Source: Robertmurraya korlensis NBRC 107688 (GTDB lineage Bacteria; Bacillota; Bacilli; Bacillales; Cytobacillaceae). From it: DNA of 64,000 bases. A model generated the notes under the pieces. That model was not told the DNA's origin and did not search any database. It saw only the letters and a list, made by a program, of their open reading frames with translations. Both the position numbers and the translations under genes were made by a program. Below, one piece after another: positions 45,626 through 54,640 of the stretch. The DNA lies in assembly GCF_001591645.1 (NCBI RefSeq), contig NZ_BCVH01000005.1:62001-126000 (forward strand), in the 5' to 3' direction. Every line of letters starts with the position of its first letter. The stretch's first letter is position 1.

Positions 45626-46618
45626 ATGTTAAGAAATCGAGAGTTTCAGCTTTTTGTTCTATTGCTTGTCCTGATTGGGGGAACAGCTACGGTGGTTGCC
45701 TCTCTATCCCTTATACAGCCAGTAGTACTCATGATACTAACATCCCTCCTTTTTATCGCTTGTAGCATCGCTTTTACTTATTGGCGCTATAGGGAAATTA
45801 AGCAACTCTCAGGATATCTTCGAAAAATCAGCTCAGGTGAAACGTCACTTGATATTCGTGACAACTATGAGGGAGAACTCAGTATTTTAAAAAGTGAAAT
45901 ATACAAAGTAACCATCATGCTTTCTGAGCATAAAGCATTGCTTCATAGGGATAAGGTACACTTAACTGATGCGATATCTGATATCTCCCATCAGTTAAAG
46001 ACGCCTTTAACCTCTATGATGGTAATGGCGGACTTACTAAGTGCCTCTACCTTATCAGAAGGAAAGAGGAAGGAATTTACGAATAATATACAGGTTCAGT
46101 TAGAACGAATTGAATGGTTAGTATCTTCTTTATTAAAGCTATCAAAACTAGATGCAGGGACCATCGCGTTTAAGAAGGATCAAGTAAACGTGAAGCAGCT
46201 TATTGATAAATCGGTAGAACCATTATTGATTCCTATGGATATAAAAGATCAGAAATTAATTATTGATGGTGATGATGCTGTTTCTTTTTTAGGTGACTTC
46301 CATTGGACACAGGAGGCACTCATTAATGTGTTCAAAAATGCCGTGGAGCACACAAAAGAAGGTGGAGAAATACGGATTCAGTATGCGGAGAATCCCCTTT
46401 TTACAGAAATTTCCGTTGCTGATAATGGGGAGGGAATTGCGAAGGCTGATCTTCCATATGTGTTCCAGCGTTTTTATAAAGGGAATAATGCGAGCGAAGA
46501 GAGTGTTGGAATTGGATTGGCGATGGCACACAGCATAATTACAAGGCAGAATGGAACACTTGAGGTAAAAAGTAAAGAAGGGTTCGGAACCACGTTTCTT
46601 TTTAAAATATATAAATAA
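45626..46618 (+). CDS. sensor histidine kinase (Bce-like module 2)
   Basis: A 330-residue kinase with two N-terminal helices separated by only a few residues (LFVLLLVLIGGTATVVASLS and the VLMILTSLLFIACSIAF helix), a HAMP-like linker, H-box DISHQLKTPLTSMM, N-box ALINVFKNAVEH and G-boxes DNGEGI and GIGLAMAHS. The lack of an extracellular sensor suggests it depends on the adjacent transporter or on membrane stress for its signal, like BceS, though it has the broader HisKA build of standard kinases. Confidence 0.88.
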   Translation: MLRNREFQLFVLLLVLIGGTATVVASLSLIQPVVLMILTSLLFIACSIAFTYWRYREIKQLSGYLRKISSGETSLDIRDNYEGELSILKSEIYKVTIMLSEHKALLHRDKVHLTDAISDISHQLKTPLTSMMVMADLLSASTLSEGKRKEFTNNIQVQLERIEWLVSSLLKLSKLDAGTIAFKKDQVNVKQLIDKSVEPLLIPMDIKDQKLIIDGDDAVSFLGDFHWTQEALINVFKNAVEHTKEGGEIRIQYAENPLFTEISVADNGEGIAKADLPYVFQRFYKGNNASEESVGIGLAMAHSIITRQNGTLEVKSKEGFGTTFLFKIYK

Positions 46619-46627
46619 TAGCCTAAA

Positions 46628-46682
46628 GTGACAAAATTGTCACCTTATTAGTCACTTGATAGTCATTTTCGGCCGATATACT
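46628..46682 (+). promoter_or_regulatory. regulated promoter of ABC module 2 with GTGACA-N4-TGTCAC operator
   Basis: GTGACA-AAAT-TGTCAC (46628-46643) is followed by further GTCAC/GTCAT words at 46651 and 46662, giving a run of TGTCAC, TAGTCAC and TAGTCAT spaced 11-12 bases. TATACT (46677-46682) is the likely -10, with TTGATA (46656-46661) at a short 15-bp spacing. The inverted core equals that found upstream of bceA. Confidence 0.6.
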
Positions 46683-46714
46683 AAATCGTATCAAGGACGT
46701 AATGGAGGGACAGG

Positions 46715-47398
46715 ATGGAAATTTTACGAATAGAACATTTATCTAAGGTGTATGGAAAAGGAGAAACAGCGGTTAAGGCGCTCGATGATGTGTCTTTTTC
46801 CATTAATAAAGGGGAATTTGTGGCCATTATTGGGCCATCGGGTTCAGGGAAGTCTACATTGCTACATCTTCTAGGTGGTGTCGATAGACCATCAAGCGGG
46901 AAGGTATTTGTTGATAACACAGATATCTATGAGCTCAATGAAACACAGCTAGCCATTTTTCGAAGAAGACAAATCGGCCTAATCTATCAATTTTATAACT
47001 TGATTCCTATTTTAACAGTGGAGGAGAACATCACGCTTCCTCTCCTCTTAGATGGACATAAAGTAGATAAAAAACAATTTGAAGAGATTGTGAGTATTTT
47101 AAATATACAAAATCGATTGCTGCACCTGCCTAATCAGCTTTCGGGTGGTCAGCAGCAGCGTGTGTCCATTGGACGTGCATTAATTAACAATCCAGCTATT
47201 ATGCTAGCAGATGAACCAACCGGTAATCTAGATAGTAATAATAGTGAGGAGATTATCGATTTATTAAAGAGATTTAATAAAACGTACCAACAGACGTTGA
47301 TCGTCATTACCCATGACGAGCGAATTGCCCTACAGGCTGATCGTGTTATTGCAATAGAAGATGGCAAGATCACCAAGGATGAGGTGATTCGTCCGTGA
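46715..47398 (+). CDS. ABC transporter ATP-binding protein (MacB/LolD type)
   Basis: A 227-residue ATPase with Walker A GPSGSGKST, Q-loop LIYQFYNLIPILTV, signature LSGGQQQRV, Walker B IMLADEPTGNLD and H-loop VITHDE. It overlaps the permease gene by 4 bases. Together with the FtsX-type permease it forms a mechanotransmission-type transporter, probably removing an antimicrobial peptide or lipid-II-binding drug. Confidence 0.92.
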   Translation: MEILRIEHLSKVYGKGETAVKALDDVSFSINKGEFVAIIGPSGSGKSTLLHLLGGVDRPSSGKVFVDNTDIYELNETQLAIFRRRQIGLIYQFYNLIPILTVEENITLPLLLDGHKVDKKQFEEIVSILNIQNRLLHLPNQLSGGQQQRVSIGRALINNPAIMLADEPTGNLDSNNSEEIIDLLKRFNKTYQQTLIVITHDERIALQADRVIAIEDGKITKDEVIRP

Positions 47399-49983
47399 AT
47401 ATTGTCAACAAGCTCACCGTTAGGCATTTGAAGCAAAATAAGAGAAGGACCTTGGTCACCATCATTGGTGTCATTATTTCAGTCGCGATGGTCACAGCGG
47501 TAACGACACTAGGAGCCTCTTTCTTAGATTTATTAAAAAGACAAGCTATCTCAGATGATGGGGAATGGCATGTTGTCTATGAGGATGTAAATCAGAAGCA
47601 AATAGAAACGATTGAGTCCGATTCGGAAACAAAAAAGCTAGTTCTCTCGAGCGATGTTGGCTACGCTCCGCTTGAGGGAAGTCAAAATGCCTACAAACCT
47701 TATTTATTTGTAAAAGCCTTTAGTGCAGAAGGATTCAAACAGTTTCCGATTGAGCTTAGCGAAGGTCGGTTTCCAAAGAATGAAAATGAGATTATCATCA
47801 GTGAGTCCATTGAAGATAACGGCAAGGTGAAATTCAAGCTAGGTGATCAGCTTTCTTTGAATGTTGGAGATCGTGTGTTGGTAGACAGTGAGGGCAATTC
47901 AACAGAATATGATCAACAAAGCGGTCTTCACACGATGGATGGAGAGATAATTGAAGAGCTTCTAAATCAGAAAATGCATCAATATACGATTGTAGGAATG
48001 ATGGAAAGAGTGTCGTGGGAACCAAACTGGGCTCCTGGTTACACAGTGATCACTGCGATTAATGAGTCAATGCTGGATCAGAGTGATTCTGTTAATGCAG
48101 TGGTTATTTTGGAAAAGGTAAAGAGAGACTTATTTAAACATGCAGAGCAGCTTGCGAAAGAAAATGGTATTTCAAAGGTTGATTTTAATAGTGAATTGCT
48201 TCGCTATTATGGAGTATCAGACAATGATAAATTAAACCGAACATTATATTCGTTATTAGCGATTATTATGACTGTGATTATGATTGGTTCGGTGGCGCTT
48301 ATATACAATGCCTTTGCGATTTCTGTCTCCGAGCGAGCACGTCATTTAGGGATGCTTTCTAGTGTGGGAGCAACAAAGAGTCAAAAAAGAAACTCTGTCT
48401 TTTTTGAAGGTGTTATCATTGGTTTGATTAGTATTCCAATCGGCATTTTGTCAGGAATTGGAGGAATCGGTGTTACTTTTTTGTTCATTAATCAGTTCCT
48501 TGAAGGAGCGCTTGGTATATCGGTATCACTAGAGTTAACCATCACAGCGTATTCCATCATAGGTGCAGTTCTTGTTTCCATGATGACGATCTTTATCTCT
48601 ACATTTATACCAGCAAGAAAGGCTTCTAAAATAACCGCTATTGATGCGATTCGTCAAACAGCAGATATCAAGCTTACCGGTAAGACAGTTAAAACTTCCA
48701 AATTCATCCGTCGTATGTTCGGAGTGGAAGCGGAAATTGGATTGAAAAATTTAAAACGGAACAAGGGCCGATACCGGGTGACTGTTTTTTCTCTAGTAAT
48801 CAGTATTGTCCTATTTTTATCCGTTTCGTTTTTTACCGATAGCTTAAAAAAGTCTTTATTACTTTCCCAGAATGGAATTACCTACGATATTCAGGTTGGC
48901 GCTTCAAGCGGTTTAACTTCTAATATGGAAGAGACTTTTGAACAGATACGGACACTCCCTGATGTGACCAATTCTAGTATGATGAAAAGGCTGGATCTGG
49001 CAACGGAATTGGAGGAGGGAAAGATTCCAGATGAATTTGCAGAAACATTGGGGATTGAGAATGGGAAGGCTACGTACTACATTGGGTTAATTGGTCTCGA
49101 TGAGAAAAGTTTAAAACAATATGCGGAACAGGTGGGGGTTGACGTTGGTCTTTTGACTGACAAGGATCAGATTTCGGGTATTATTGTTGACACCATTACT
49201 TATCAGGATGGGGAGACAGGGAAGTTTATAGAAACGAAGGCTATAAAAACGTCAGTCGGTGAGAAGGTGGAATTGCTTTTCGAAGATTTTAACACTGGTG
49301 AGAAAATGCCTTTAGAGAACCTTGAAGTGGCTGGGTTAACGGATCAGTTACCTATGGGAGTATACTCAGCAGGACCTGGTGGACTTAATATCATTGTTTC
49401 TGATCAAGTCATGGATCAATTGGTGAATGAGAAGGTAGCAGACAATATACAGACCGAACTCTTTTTAATGTCAGATGACCCGATGAAGACTCAACAGGAA
49501 ATTGAGGATATGAAAGAGTTCAATCTCTCTGTTTATAATGTCTACCAAAGTAGACAGCAAGAAGAACAGATTGTGATGTTACTGTCGATTTTTACGTATG
49601 GTTTCATTGTGCTCATCACAGCCATTTCCATTGCGAATATTTTCAATACGATTTCCACAAGTATTTCCTTAAGGAAGCGGGAGTTCGCGATGCTGAAATC
49701 AGTAGGAATGACCGCAAAAGGCTTTAATAAAATGATTAGCTATGAAAGTATTTTCTATGGATTAAAAGCCCTGTTATACGGCTTGCCGATTAGTATGGGG
49801 ATCATGTTCCTCATTTATAAAGGGACCATGAATAGTTTTACCTACCCGTTTTGGATTCCGTGGCTTAGTCTTGGAATATGCTTTATCTCGGTATTTGTAA
49901 TTGTCGGCTCAGCCATGCTGTATTCCCTCGCGAAAGTGAAGAAGGATAATATTATTGAGGTATTGAGGCAGGAGAATATTTAG
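47395..49983 (+). CDS. large FtsX-family ABC transporter permease
   Basis: An 862-residue permease with two FtsX units. One N-terminal helix (VTIIGVIISVAMVTAVTTLG) is followed by a large extracellular domain (about residues 45-280), helices near 285-420, a second helix at about 460, a second extracellular domain and three C-terminal helices. It is longer than BceB (650) and is not its direct orthologue. The start is GTG 47395, overlapping the ATPase stop. The substrate is unknown, but coupling to a two-component system suggests self-regulated resistance. Confidence 0.88.
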   Translation: MNIVNKLTVRHLKQNKRRTLVTIIGVIISVAMVTAVTTLGASFLDLLKRQAISDDGEWHVVYEDVNQKQIETIESDSETKKLVLSSDVGYAPLEGSQNAYKPYLFVKAFSAEGFKQFPIELSEGRFPKNENEIIISESIEDNGKVKFKLGDQLSLNVGDRVLVDSEGNSTEYDQQSGLHTMDGEIIEELLNQKMHQYTIVGMMERVSWEPNWAPGYTVITAINESMLDQSDSVNAVVILEKVKRDLFKHAEQLAKENGISKVDFNSELLRYYGVSDNDKLNRTLYSLLAIIMTVIMIGSVALIYNAFAISVSERARHLGMLSSVGATKSQKRNSVFFEGVIIGLISIPIGILSGIGGIGVTFLFINQFLEGALGISVSLELTITAYSIIGAVLVSMMTIFISTFIPARKASKITAIDAIRQTADIKLTGKTVKTSKFIRRMFGVEAEIGLKNLKRNKGRYRVTVFSLVISIVLFLSVSFFTDSLKKSLLLSQNGITYDIQVGASSGLTSNMEETFEQIRTLPDVTNSSMMKRLDLATELEEGKIPDEFAETLGIENGKATYYIGLIGLDEKSLKQYAEQVGVDVGLLTDKDQISGIIVDTITYQDGETGKFIETKAIKTSVGEKVELLFEDFNTGEKMPLENLEVAGLTDQLPMGVYSAGPGGLNIIVSDQVMDQLVNEKVADNIQTELFLMSDDPMKTQQEIEDMKEFNLSVYNVYQSRQQEEQIVMLLSIFTYGFIVLITAISIANIFNTISTSISLRKREFAMLKSVGMTAKGFNKMISYESIFYGLKALLYGLPISMGIMFLIYKGTMNSFTYPFWIPWLSLGICFISVFVIVGSAMLYSLAKVKKDNIIEVLRQENI

Positions 49984-49990
49984 ATTAAGG

Positions 49991-50028
49991 AGATGAACAT
50001 GGCATGGGGCGATGTTCATCTTTTTTTA
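49991..50028 (+). terminator. intrinsic terminator of ABC module 2
   Basis: Perfect stem AGATGAACAT / ATGTTCATCT (49991-50000 and 50012-50021) followed by seven T. Confidence 0.9.
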
Positions 50029-50054
50029 TAGAGGGGAGCGCAAGTGAATTTATA

Positions 50055-50120
50055 GAATCGCAAATAAAATTCGGGAATCGTAAGTAAATTGATAGAACCG
50101 CAAAATAAATCCCAGAATAG
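50055..50120 (+). repeat. 20-bp-periodic intergenic repeat (copy C, short)
   Basis: GAATCGCAAATAAAATTCGG (50055-50074), GAATCGTAAGTAAATTGATA (50075-50094) and GAACCGCAAAATAAATCCC continue the 20-bp rhythm seen at 8881-8950 and 22741-22860. It starts some 25 bases after the ABC module 2 terminator, and I do not see the CCTCTAGA/terminator tail. The following 220 bases to 50340 are AT-rich with no recognised feature. Confidence 0.7.
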
Positions 50121-50340
50121 AGCAGAATATGAACTAACCAACACAAAAACCCACTAATAATCAAGTTTCCCTCTTCATTCCACGCGTTTTATTAGTCCAT
50201 TAGACTCGAAAATAATTAAAAATCTACCATCCCTACGAATACAACAAATCCAACCTGCATCATTCAAAGTCAACAACAATATTTTACCAAAACAAACATT
50301 TTCTACTTGCTAAACTAGTAAACTACCGTTACTATTAAAT

Positions 50341-50394
50341 TTGTATTATCTAGATATAGGTATATAAAAGTTAAAGTTTAACTATATATTGTGT
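50341..50394 (+). promoter_or_regulatory. ribonucleotide reductase promoter with two NrdR boxes
   Basis: TTGTAT (50341-50346), 16 bases and TATAAA (50363-50368) form a promoter. Box 1 at 50347-50362 has core CTAGATATAG (9 of 10 to CwAtATaTwG). Box 2 at 50379-50394 has core CTATATATTG followed by TGT (all of CwAtATaTwGtgt). Their starts are 32 bases apart, about three helical turns, the usual NrdR geometry. An alternative promoter is TTGCTA/TACTAT at 50307-50335. Confidence 0.7.
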
Positions 50395-50401
50395 TGTTGC
50401 C

Positions 50402-50580
50402 TTAAGATAAGATGCCATATGGCTTAATTGGGAATCTGGTGAGAGACCAGAACTGCCCCCGCAACTGTATATGCTGACAAAATGAACAGACCACTGTGTA
50501 GATTGCTTACCATTGTAGGTGCCTAAATGGGAAGGGTTCAAAGTAGAATGAGGCATAAGTCAGGAGACCTATCTTACTTA
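50402..50580 (+). ncRNA. cobalamin riboswitch upstream of class I ribonucleotide reductase
   Basis: The aptamer is recognisable by AATTGGGAATCTGGTGAGAG, CCCCCGCAACTGTA, ACCACTGTG, AATGGGAAGG and the B12 box ATAAGTCAGGAGACCTATCT (50554 on). Closing P1 pairs AAGATAAGAT (50404-50413) with ATCTTACTT. It lies about 150 bases before the reductase alpha gene, with a terminator in between. It would lower reductase expression when cobalamin is present. Confidence 0.93.
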
Positions 50581-50610
50581 AGCTGTTTCAACTTCTTCGG
50601 GGATTGGGAA

Positions 50611-50709
50611 GATGAAACGATGGCGACAGAAGACAAAATAGATAGTAATGTATTTTTGTCTTTTGCTGAAATCGTTTCATCCGCTCAAGGACCTATGAGC
50701 GGTTTTTTT
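50611..50709 (+). terminator. riboswitch terminator preceded by a long hairpin
   Basis: The terminator is CCGCTCA / TGAGCGG (50681-50687 and 50696-50702) plus seven T. Just before it, GATGAAACGAT (50611-50621) pairs with ATCGTTTCATC (50671-50681), and inside that AAGACAAAATA pairs with TATTTTTGTCTT. This gives a hairpin of about 70 bases whose last base is shared with the terminator stem, so the two compete at their junction. Confidence 0.8.
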
Positions 50710-50728
50710 ATTTTCAGGAGGGACATAT

Positions 50729-53014
50729 ATGACAGTAGTAGATTACCAATCAGAATATCATTCCGTAATAAAAGCGATTGAAGAGTGTTCTTCAACGTAT
50801 CAATTAGACGCAACTGAAATTACAAGAATGGTCAATGAGTTAGAAGCAGCAGGAAAAGAAGTAAATCAACAGGCTTTATTTTATTCGTTAAATAAGATTG
50901 CAATGGACCAACCAGATTGGACGTTTGTTGCTGCTCGTATATACTTAGCTGATTTATACAAACAAGCTTCAAAAAATCGAGCTTATGATTCATCACGTAC
51001 ATATGGAGATTTTTATGAGTTAATCGTTACTTTAACAGAAAAGGGAATCTACTCTCCGAAGCTACTTCAAATGTATACAGAGGAAGAGATAAAGGAAATA
51101 GCAAAGGCGATCAGTCCAGAGCGAGATGAGCTATTTAACTATATTGGATTATTTCTTTTCGCTGATCGTTACCTAGCGAGGGACCATGACAGAAATGTGT
51201 ATGAACTTCCGCAAGAACGATTCTTGGTCATCGCGATGACGATTATGATGAATGAGGCGAAGGAAAAAAGAACGGAGCTAGTTAAAGAAGCTTACTGGGC
51301 ATTAAGCCATCTATATATGACAGTCGCAACACCAACTCTATCAAATGCCGGTAAGAGCTTTGGTCAGCTTTCGTCATGTTTTATTGATACAGTAGATGAT
51401 TCATTAGATGGTATTTATCTAAATAACTGGGATATTGCTCGCTTGAGTAAAGAAGGCGGCGGTATCGGAATCTATTATGGAAAGGTTCGAGCGCTCGGTT
51501 CTGATATTAAAAGATTCAAGGGAATGTCTTCAGGGGTAGTACCTTGGATCCGCTTGATTAATGATACAGCCGTAAGTGTCGATCAATTAGGTCAAAGACA
51601 GGGAGCGGTTGCGATCTACTTGGATGTATTCCACAAAGACGTGATGAATGGCTTCCTTGAACTAAAGACCAATAATGGGGACGAGAGAAGAAAGGCTCAT
51701 GATATTTTCACAGGAGTCACCATCCCCGATTTATTTATGGAAAAACTTCAAGAGAAGGATGAAACCGGCAGAAGTGTTGGAGAATGGCATACATTCTGTC
51801 CGCACCAAGTGAAGCAGCTGATGGGCTGGAAGGACGAGAACGGAAACCCGCTTGGCCTTGAAGACTTTTATGATGAAAAAGATCGAAAGTATTTTACGGA
51901 GAAATACGAAGAAGCAGTTAATCAGCCATTACTCCCAAGAAAAACCTATCGTGCGATGGATATTATGGCGAGAATTATGGTGGCGCAGCTAGAGACGGGT
52001 ACACCTTATATGTTCTATCGCGATGAGGTAAATCGACAAAATCCAAACAAACGTGGGGAAGGTAGAACGTCCATTTACTGTAGCAATCTTTGTACGGAAA
52101 TTGCCCAAAATATGTCGAGTACAACGATAGTAAAAGAATACAAGGACGAAGATGGCAATCTAGTCATCGTGAGAAAGCCAGGCGAGTTTGTTGTATGTAA
52201 TCTTTCTTCTATCAATCTACCGAAGGCTTATCGTGCGAATGAGCTTGAACGGTTAATAGCGATTCAAGTCCGTATGCTAGACAATGTGATTGACTTGAAT
52301 ACCATTCCAGTCGGACAAGCTGAATTAACGAATCAAAAGTATCGTGCCGTAGGTCTAGGTACGTTCGGATGGCATCATCTATTGGCGTTACAATCTATCC
52401 ATTGGGAATCAGAGGAAGCGGTCCAATTTGCGGATGAGCTATATGAAGATATTGCCTATTATACGATTCAAGCTTCTATGGAGCTTTCAAAGGAAAAAGG
52501 GGCATTCAGCCAATTTGAGACGTCTGAGTGGGCTTCAGGGAAATACTTCGAACGAAGAAATTACACTTCTGAGCGTTGGAGTGAGCTAAAGGAACAAGTA
52601 AAGACAAACGGTATTCGTAATGCTTGGCTGATGGCGATTGCTCCGAATTCATCCACAGCGAAAATTGGTGGATCTACAGATGGGATTGATCCGTTGTACG
52701 CGGTTGAATATGCGGAGGAAAAGAAGAACTTTAAGTTTAAGGTAACGGCACCTGACTTGAATCACCGCACATACACGTACTACCGAAGAGCAAGACATGA
52801 ATTAGATCAAGTATGGAGCATTCGTCAAAATGCTGCACGTCAGCGTCATATAGATCAATCTATTAGCTTTAACATTTATGTAAGACATGACATTAAAGCG
52901 AAGGATCTGCTCAATTTACATGTGGAAGCATGGAAGCAAGGGCTGAAAACGACTTATTACGTGAGAAGTACTTCACAGTCTGAAATTGAAGAATGTGAAG
53001 CTTGTCATAGCTAA
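50729..53014 (+). CDS. nrdE: class I ribonucleoside-diphosphate reductase, alpha subunit
   Basis: The 761-residue catalytic subunit reduces ribonucleoside diphosphates to the deoxy forms. The redox cysteines are visible in SSCFID, in the CSNLCTEI block (radical cysteine) and in VVCNLSSINL, and the C-terminal shuttle pair is ECEAC. The radical-transfer tyrosine pair is TTYYVRS. I do not see a canonical ATP-cone motif at the N-terminus, which argues for class Ib (NrdE). The length equals that of class Ia NrdA, so the subclass is not certain. It is the first gene of a three-gene operon under NrdR boxes and a cobalamin riboswitch. ATG follows CAGGAGGG. Confidence 0.9.
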   Translation: MTVVDYQSEYHSVIKAIEECSSTYQLDATEITRMVNELEAAGKEVNQQALFYSLNKIAMDQPDWTFVAARIYLADLYKQASKNRAYDSSRTYGDFYELIVTLTEKGIYSPKLLQMYTEEEIKEIAKAISPERDELFNYIGLFLFADRYLARDHDRNVYELPQERFLVIAMTIMMNEAKEKRTELVKEAYWALSHLYMTVATPTLSNAGKSFGQLSSCFIDTVDDSLDGIYLNNWDIARLSKEGGGIGIYYGKVRALGSDIKRFKGMSSGVVPWIRLINDTAVSVDQLGQRQGAVAIYLDVFHKDVMNGFLELKTNNGDERRKAHDIFTGVTIPDLFMEKLQEKDETGRSVGEWHTFCPHQVKQLMGWKDENGNPLGLEDFYDEKDRKYFTEKYEEAVNQPLLPRKTYRAMDIMARIMVAQLETGTPYMFYRDEVNRQNPNKRGEGRTSIYCSNLCTEIAQNMSSTTIVKEYKDEDGNLVIVRKPGEFVVCNLSSINLPKAYRANELERLIAIQVRMLDNVIDLNTIPVGQAELTNQKYRAVGLGTFGWHHLLALQSIHWESEEAVQFADELYEDIAYYTIQASMELSKEKGAFSQFETSEWASGKYFERRNYTSERWSELKEQVKTNGIRNAWLMAIAPNSSTAKIGGSTDGIDPLYAVEYAEEKKNFKFKVTAPDLNHRTYTYYRRARHELDQVWSIRQNAARQRHIDQSISFNIYVRHDIKAKDLLNLHVEAWKQGLKTTYYVRSTSQSEIEECEACHS

Positions 53015-53034
53015 TTGTTGGAGGAGAAATATAT

Positions 53035-54081
53035 ATGTCAATTAATGAACCACTAAATAAAATCAAGCTGTTGAACCCGACTTTTCCAAACCGTTCAACA
53101 GGCATTATTAACGGAAAATCTTCTGGTCTATTAAACTGGAATGATATCGCCTACCCACAAATGTATGATCTATATCAAACCTTGCTTTCGAATTTCTGGA
53201 AGGCACAGGAAATCAATATGCAGGATGATATCAAGCAATGGGATTCTTTATCTGCTCACGAAAAAGATATCTTCCTAAGAGTAAATACGCAGCTTGCGTC
53301 CCTTGATAGTCTTCAAACACCAACAATGAGTCAGGTGCTTGATTATGTATCAGATTCAAGCTTCAAGGCTATATTTGCTGTTATCGCTCAGCAAGAGGCT
53401 GTTCATAATGAGTCGTACTCGTATATTTTAAGCTCATTGGTTCCTGTTAGTGAACAAAATGCTCGCTTTGACCAGGCGAAGGATGATCCGATTGTACAAA
53501 AGAGAAACCAGCTGATCTTGGATGCGTATGAAAAGTTCCGTTCACATCCGTCTGCTCAAAATCTCTATGAATTAGGGATTAACTCCATTATTTTAGAAGG
53601 GATTTACTTCTATGCGGGCTTTGCGTTTTTCTACAATTTGGCCCGACAGCAAAAAATGCTAAAAACTAGTACGATGATTAGCTATATCCAACGTGATGAG
53701 ATGCAACATGCGTATTTTATTTCTCAGTTTGTTCGTATTATGTTAACGGAAAACCCAGAGTTAAATAATAAGGAAAACATTCAATATGCTTACGATCGTA
53801 TCAAAGAAGCAGTTGATTTAGAGAAAGAATGGGCTGAAGAAATATTAAAAGAGATCAACGGAATTGATTTGGAAGAGTTCGGACAATATGTAGAGTATTT
53901 GGCGAATAAAAGACTCCGTCAATTGGGGCTAGATCACCTTTATGGTGATCGTGACAATTCTATGCCATGGATCCAAGTGTTTAGTGATGAAATGATCAAT
54001 GAAACAAAATCAGACTTCTTTGAGCAGAAATCACGTACGTATACAAAGGTGACGCAGTCAAATGGCTTTGACGAATTATAA
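53035..54081 (+). CDS. nrdF: class I ribonucleoside-diphosphate reductase, beta (radical) subunit
   Basis: A 348-residue di-metal radical protein. All ligands appear: Asp in LASLDSLQ, Glu/His and the radical tyrosine in QQEAVHNESY (E-x-x-H-x-x-x-Y), Glu in IILEGIYFY and Glu/His in RDEMQHAY. A tyrosyl-radical cofactor (Fe2 or Mn2) is therefore expected rather than the tyrosine-less variants. It overlaps the flavodoxin gene by 20 bases, which suggests cofactor assembly with a reduced flavodoxin, as in manganese-type NrdF. Confidence 0.92.
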   Translation: MSINEPLNKIKLLNPTFPNRSTGIINGKSSGLLNWNDIAYPQMYDLYQTLLSNFWKAQEINMQDDIKQWDSLSAHEKDIFLRVNTQLASLDSLQTPTMSQVLDYVSDSSFKAIFAVIAQQEAVHNESYSYILSSLVPVSEQNARFDQAKDDPIVQKRNQLILDAYEKFRSHPSAQNLYELGINSIILEGIYFYAGFAFFYNLARQQKMLKTSTMISYIQRDEMQHAYFISQFVRIMLTENPELNNKENIQYAYDRIKEAVDLEKEWAEEILKEINGIDLEEFGQYVEYLANKRLRQLGLDHLYGDRDNSMPWIQVFSDEMINETKSDFFEQKSRTYTKVTQSNGFDEL

Positions 54082-54532
54082 TACAAAGGTCGCTATTGTT
54101 TACTCATCGATTACAGGGAATACAGAAGAACTAATAAACTTGCTATTTAGCTATTTACAGTCTTATTCAGTTACTGTAATGAAGGTGAAAATAGAGGATT
54201 TTAACTTGCAAACCATCAGTGAGTATGATGCCATCATTATTGGAACATACACATGGGGGAATGGAGAAATCCCAGTTGAAATGAGATCCTTGTATCGTGA
54301 AGTTGAACGACAAAATGTAGGGCATCTTGTTACGGGAGTCGTTGGTACAGGTGACCGTTTCTATCCTCATTTTTGTGGGGCGGTAGATGAATTTAGAGAC
54401 ATGCTTTATGTGCATACAATCTTAACAGCTACCATGAAGATTGAATTAACCCCTCAGCAGCAGGATCATTCAAAATGCGAGAAATTTGTCCGTCTTCTTA
54501 TGGAACGAATGATGGGGCAACGAACGGCATAA
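54062..54532 (+). CDS. flavodoxin (NrdI-like role)
   Basis: A 156-residue flavodoxin. The FMN phosphate loop is SSITGNTEE near residue 15, with TYTWGNGEIP (isoalloxazine loop) and VVGTGDRFYPHFCGAVD following. It is longer than typical NrdI but occupies NrdI's place behind nrdEF and overlaps nrdF. Activation of the beta-subunit metal site or electron supply is the inferred role. It begins at ATG 54062 inside the end of nrdF. Confidence 0.85.
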   Translation: MALTNYNTKVAIVYSSITGNTEELINLLFSYLQSYSVTVMKVKIEDFNLQTISEYDAIIIGTYTWGNGEIPVEMRSLYREVERQNVGHLVTGVVGTGDRFYPHFCGAVDEFRDMLYVHTILTATMKIELTPQQQDHSKCEKFVRLLMERMMGQRTA

Positions 54533-54537
54533 AATCG

Positions 54538-54567
54538 AGCACTAGGTGAATAGGCCTAGTGCTTTTT
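54538..54567 (+). terminator. intrinsic terminator of the nrd operon
   Basis: AGCACTAGG / CCTAGTGCT (54538-54546 and 54555-54563) followed by TTTT. Confidence 0.87.
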
Positions 54568-54640
54568 CTATACTTGAGAAGGCTTTTTCCTCTTGCTCCT
54601 AGAATTAAATGGTAAGATTATCAAATAAGGGGGTGATCAC

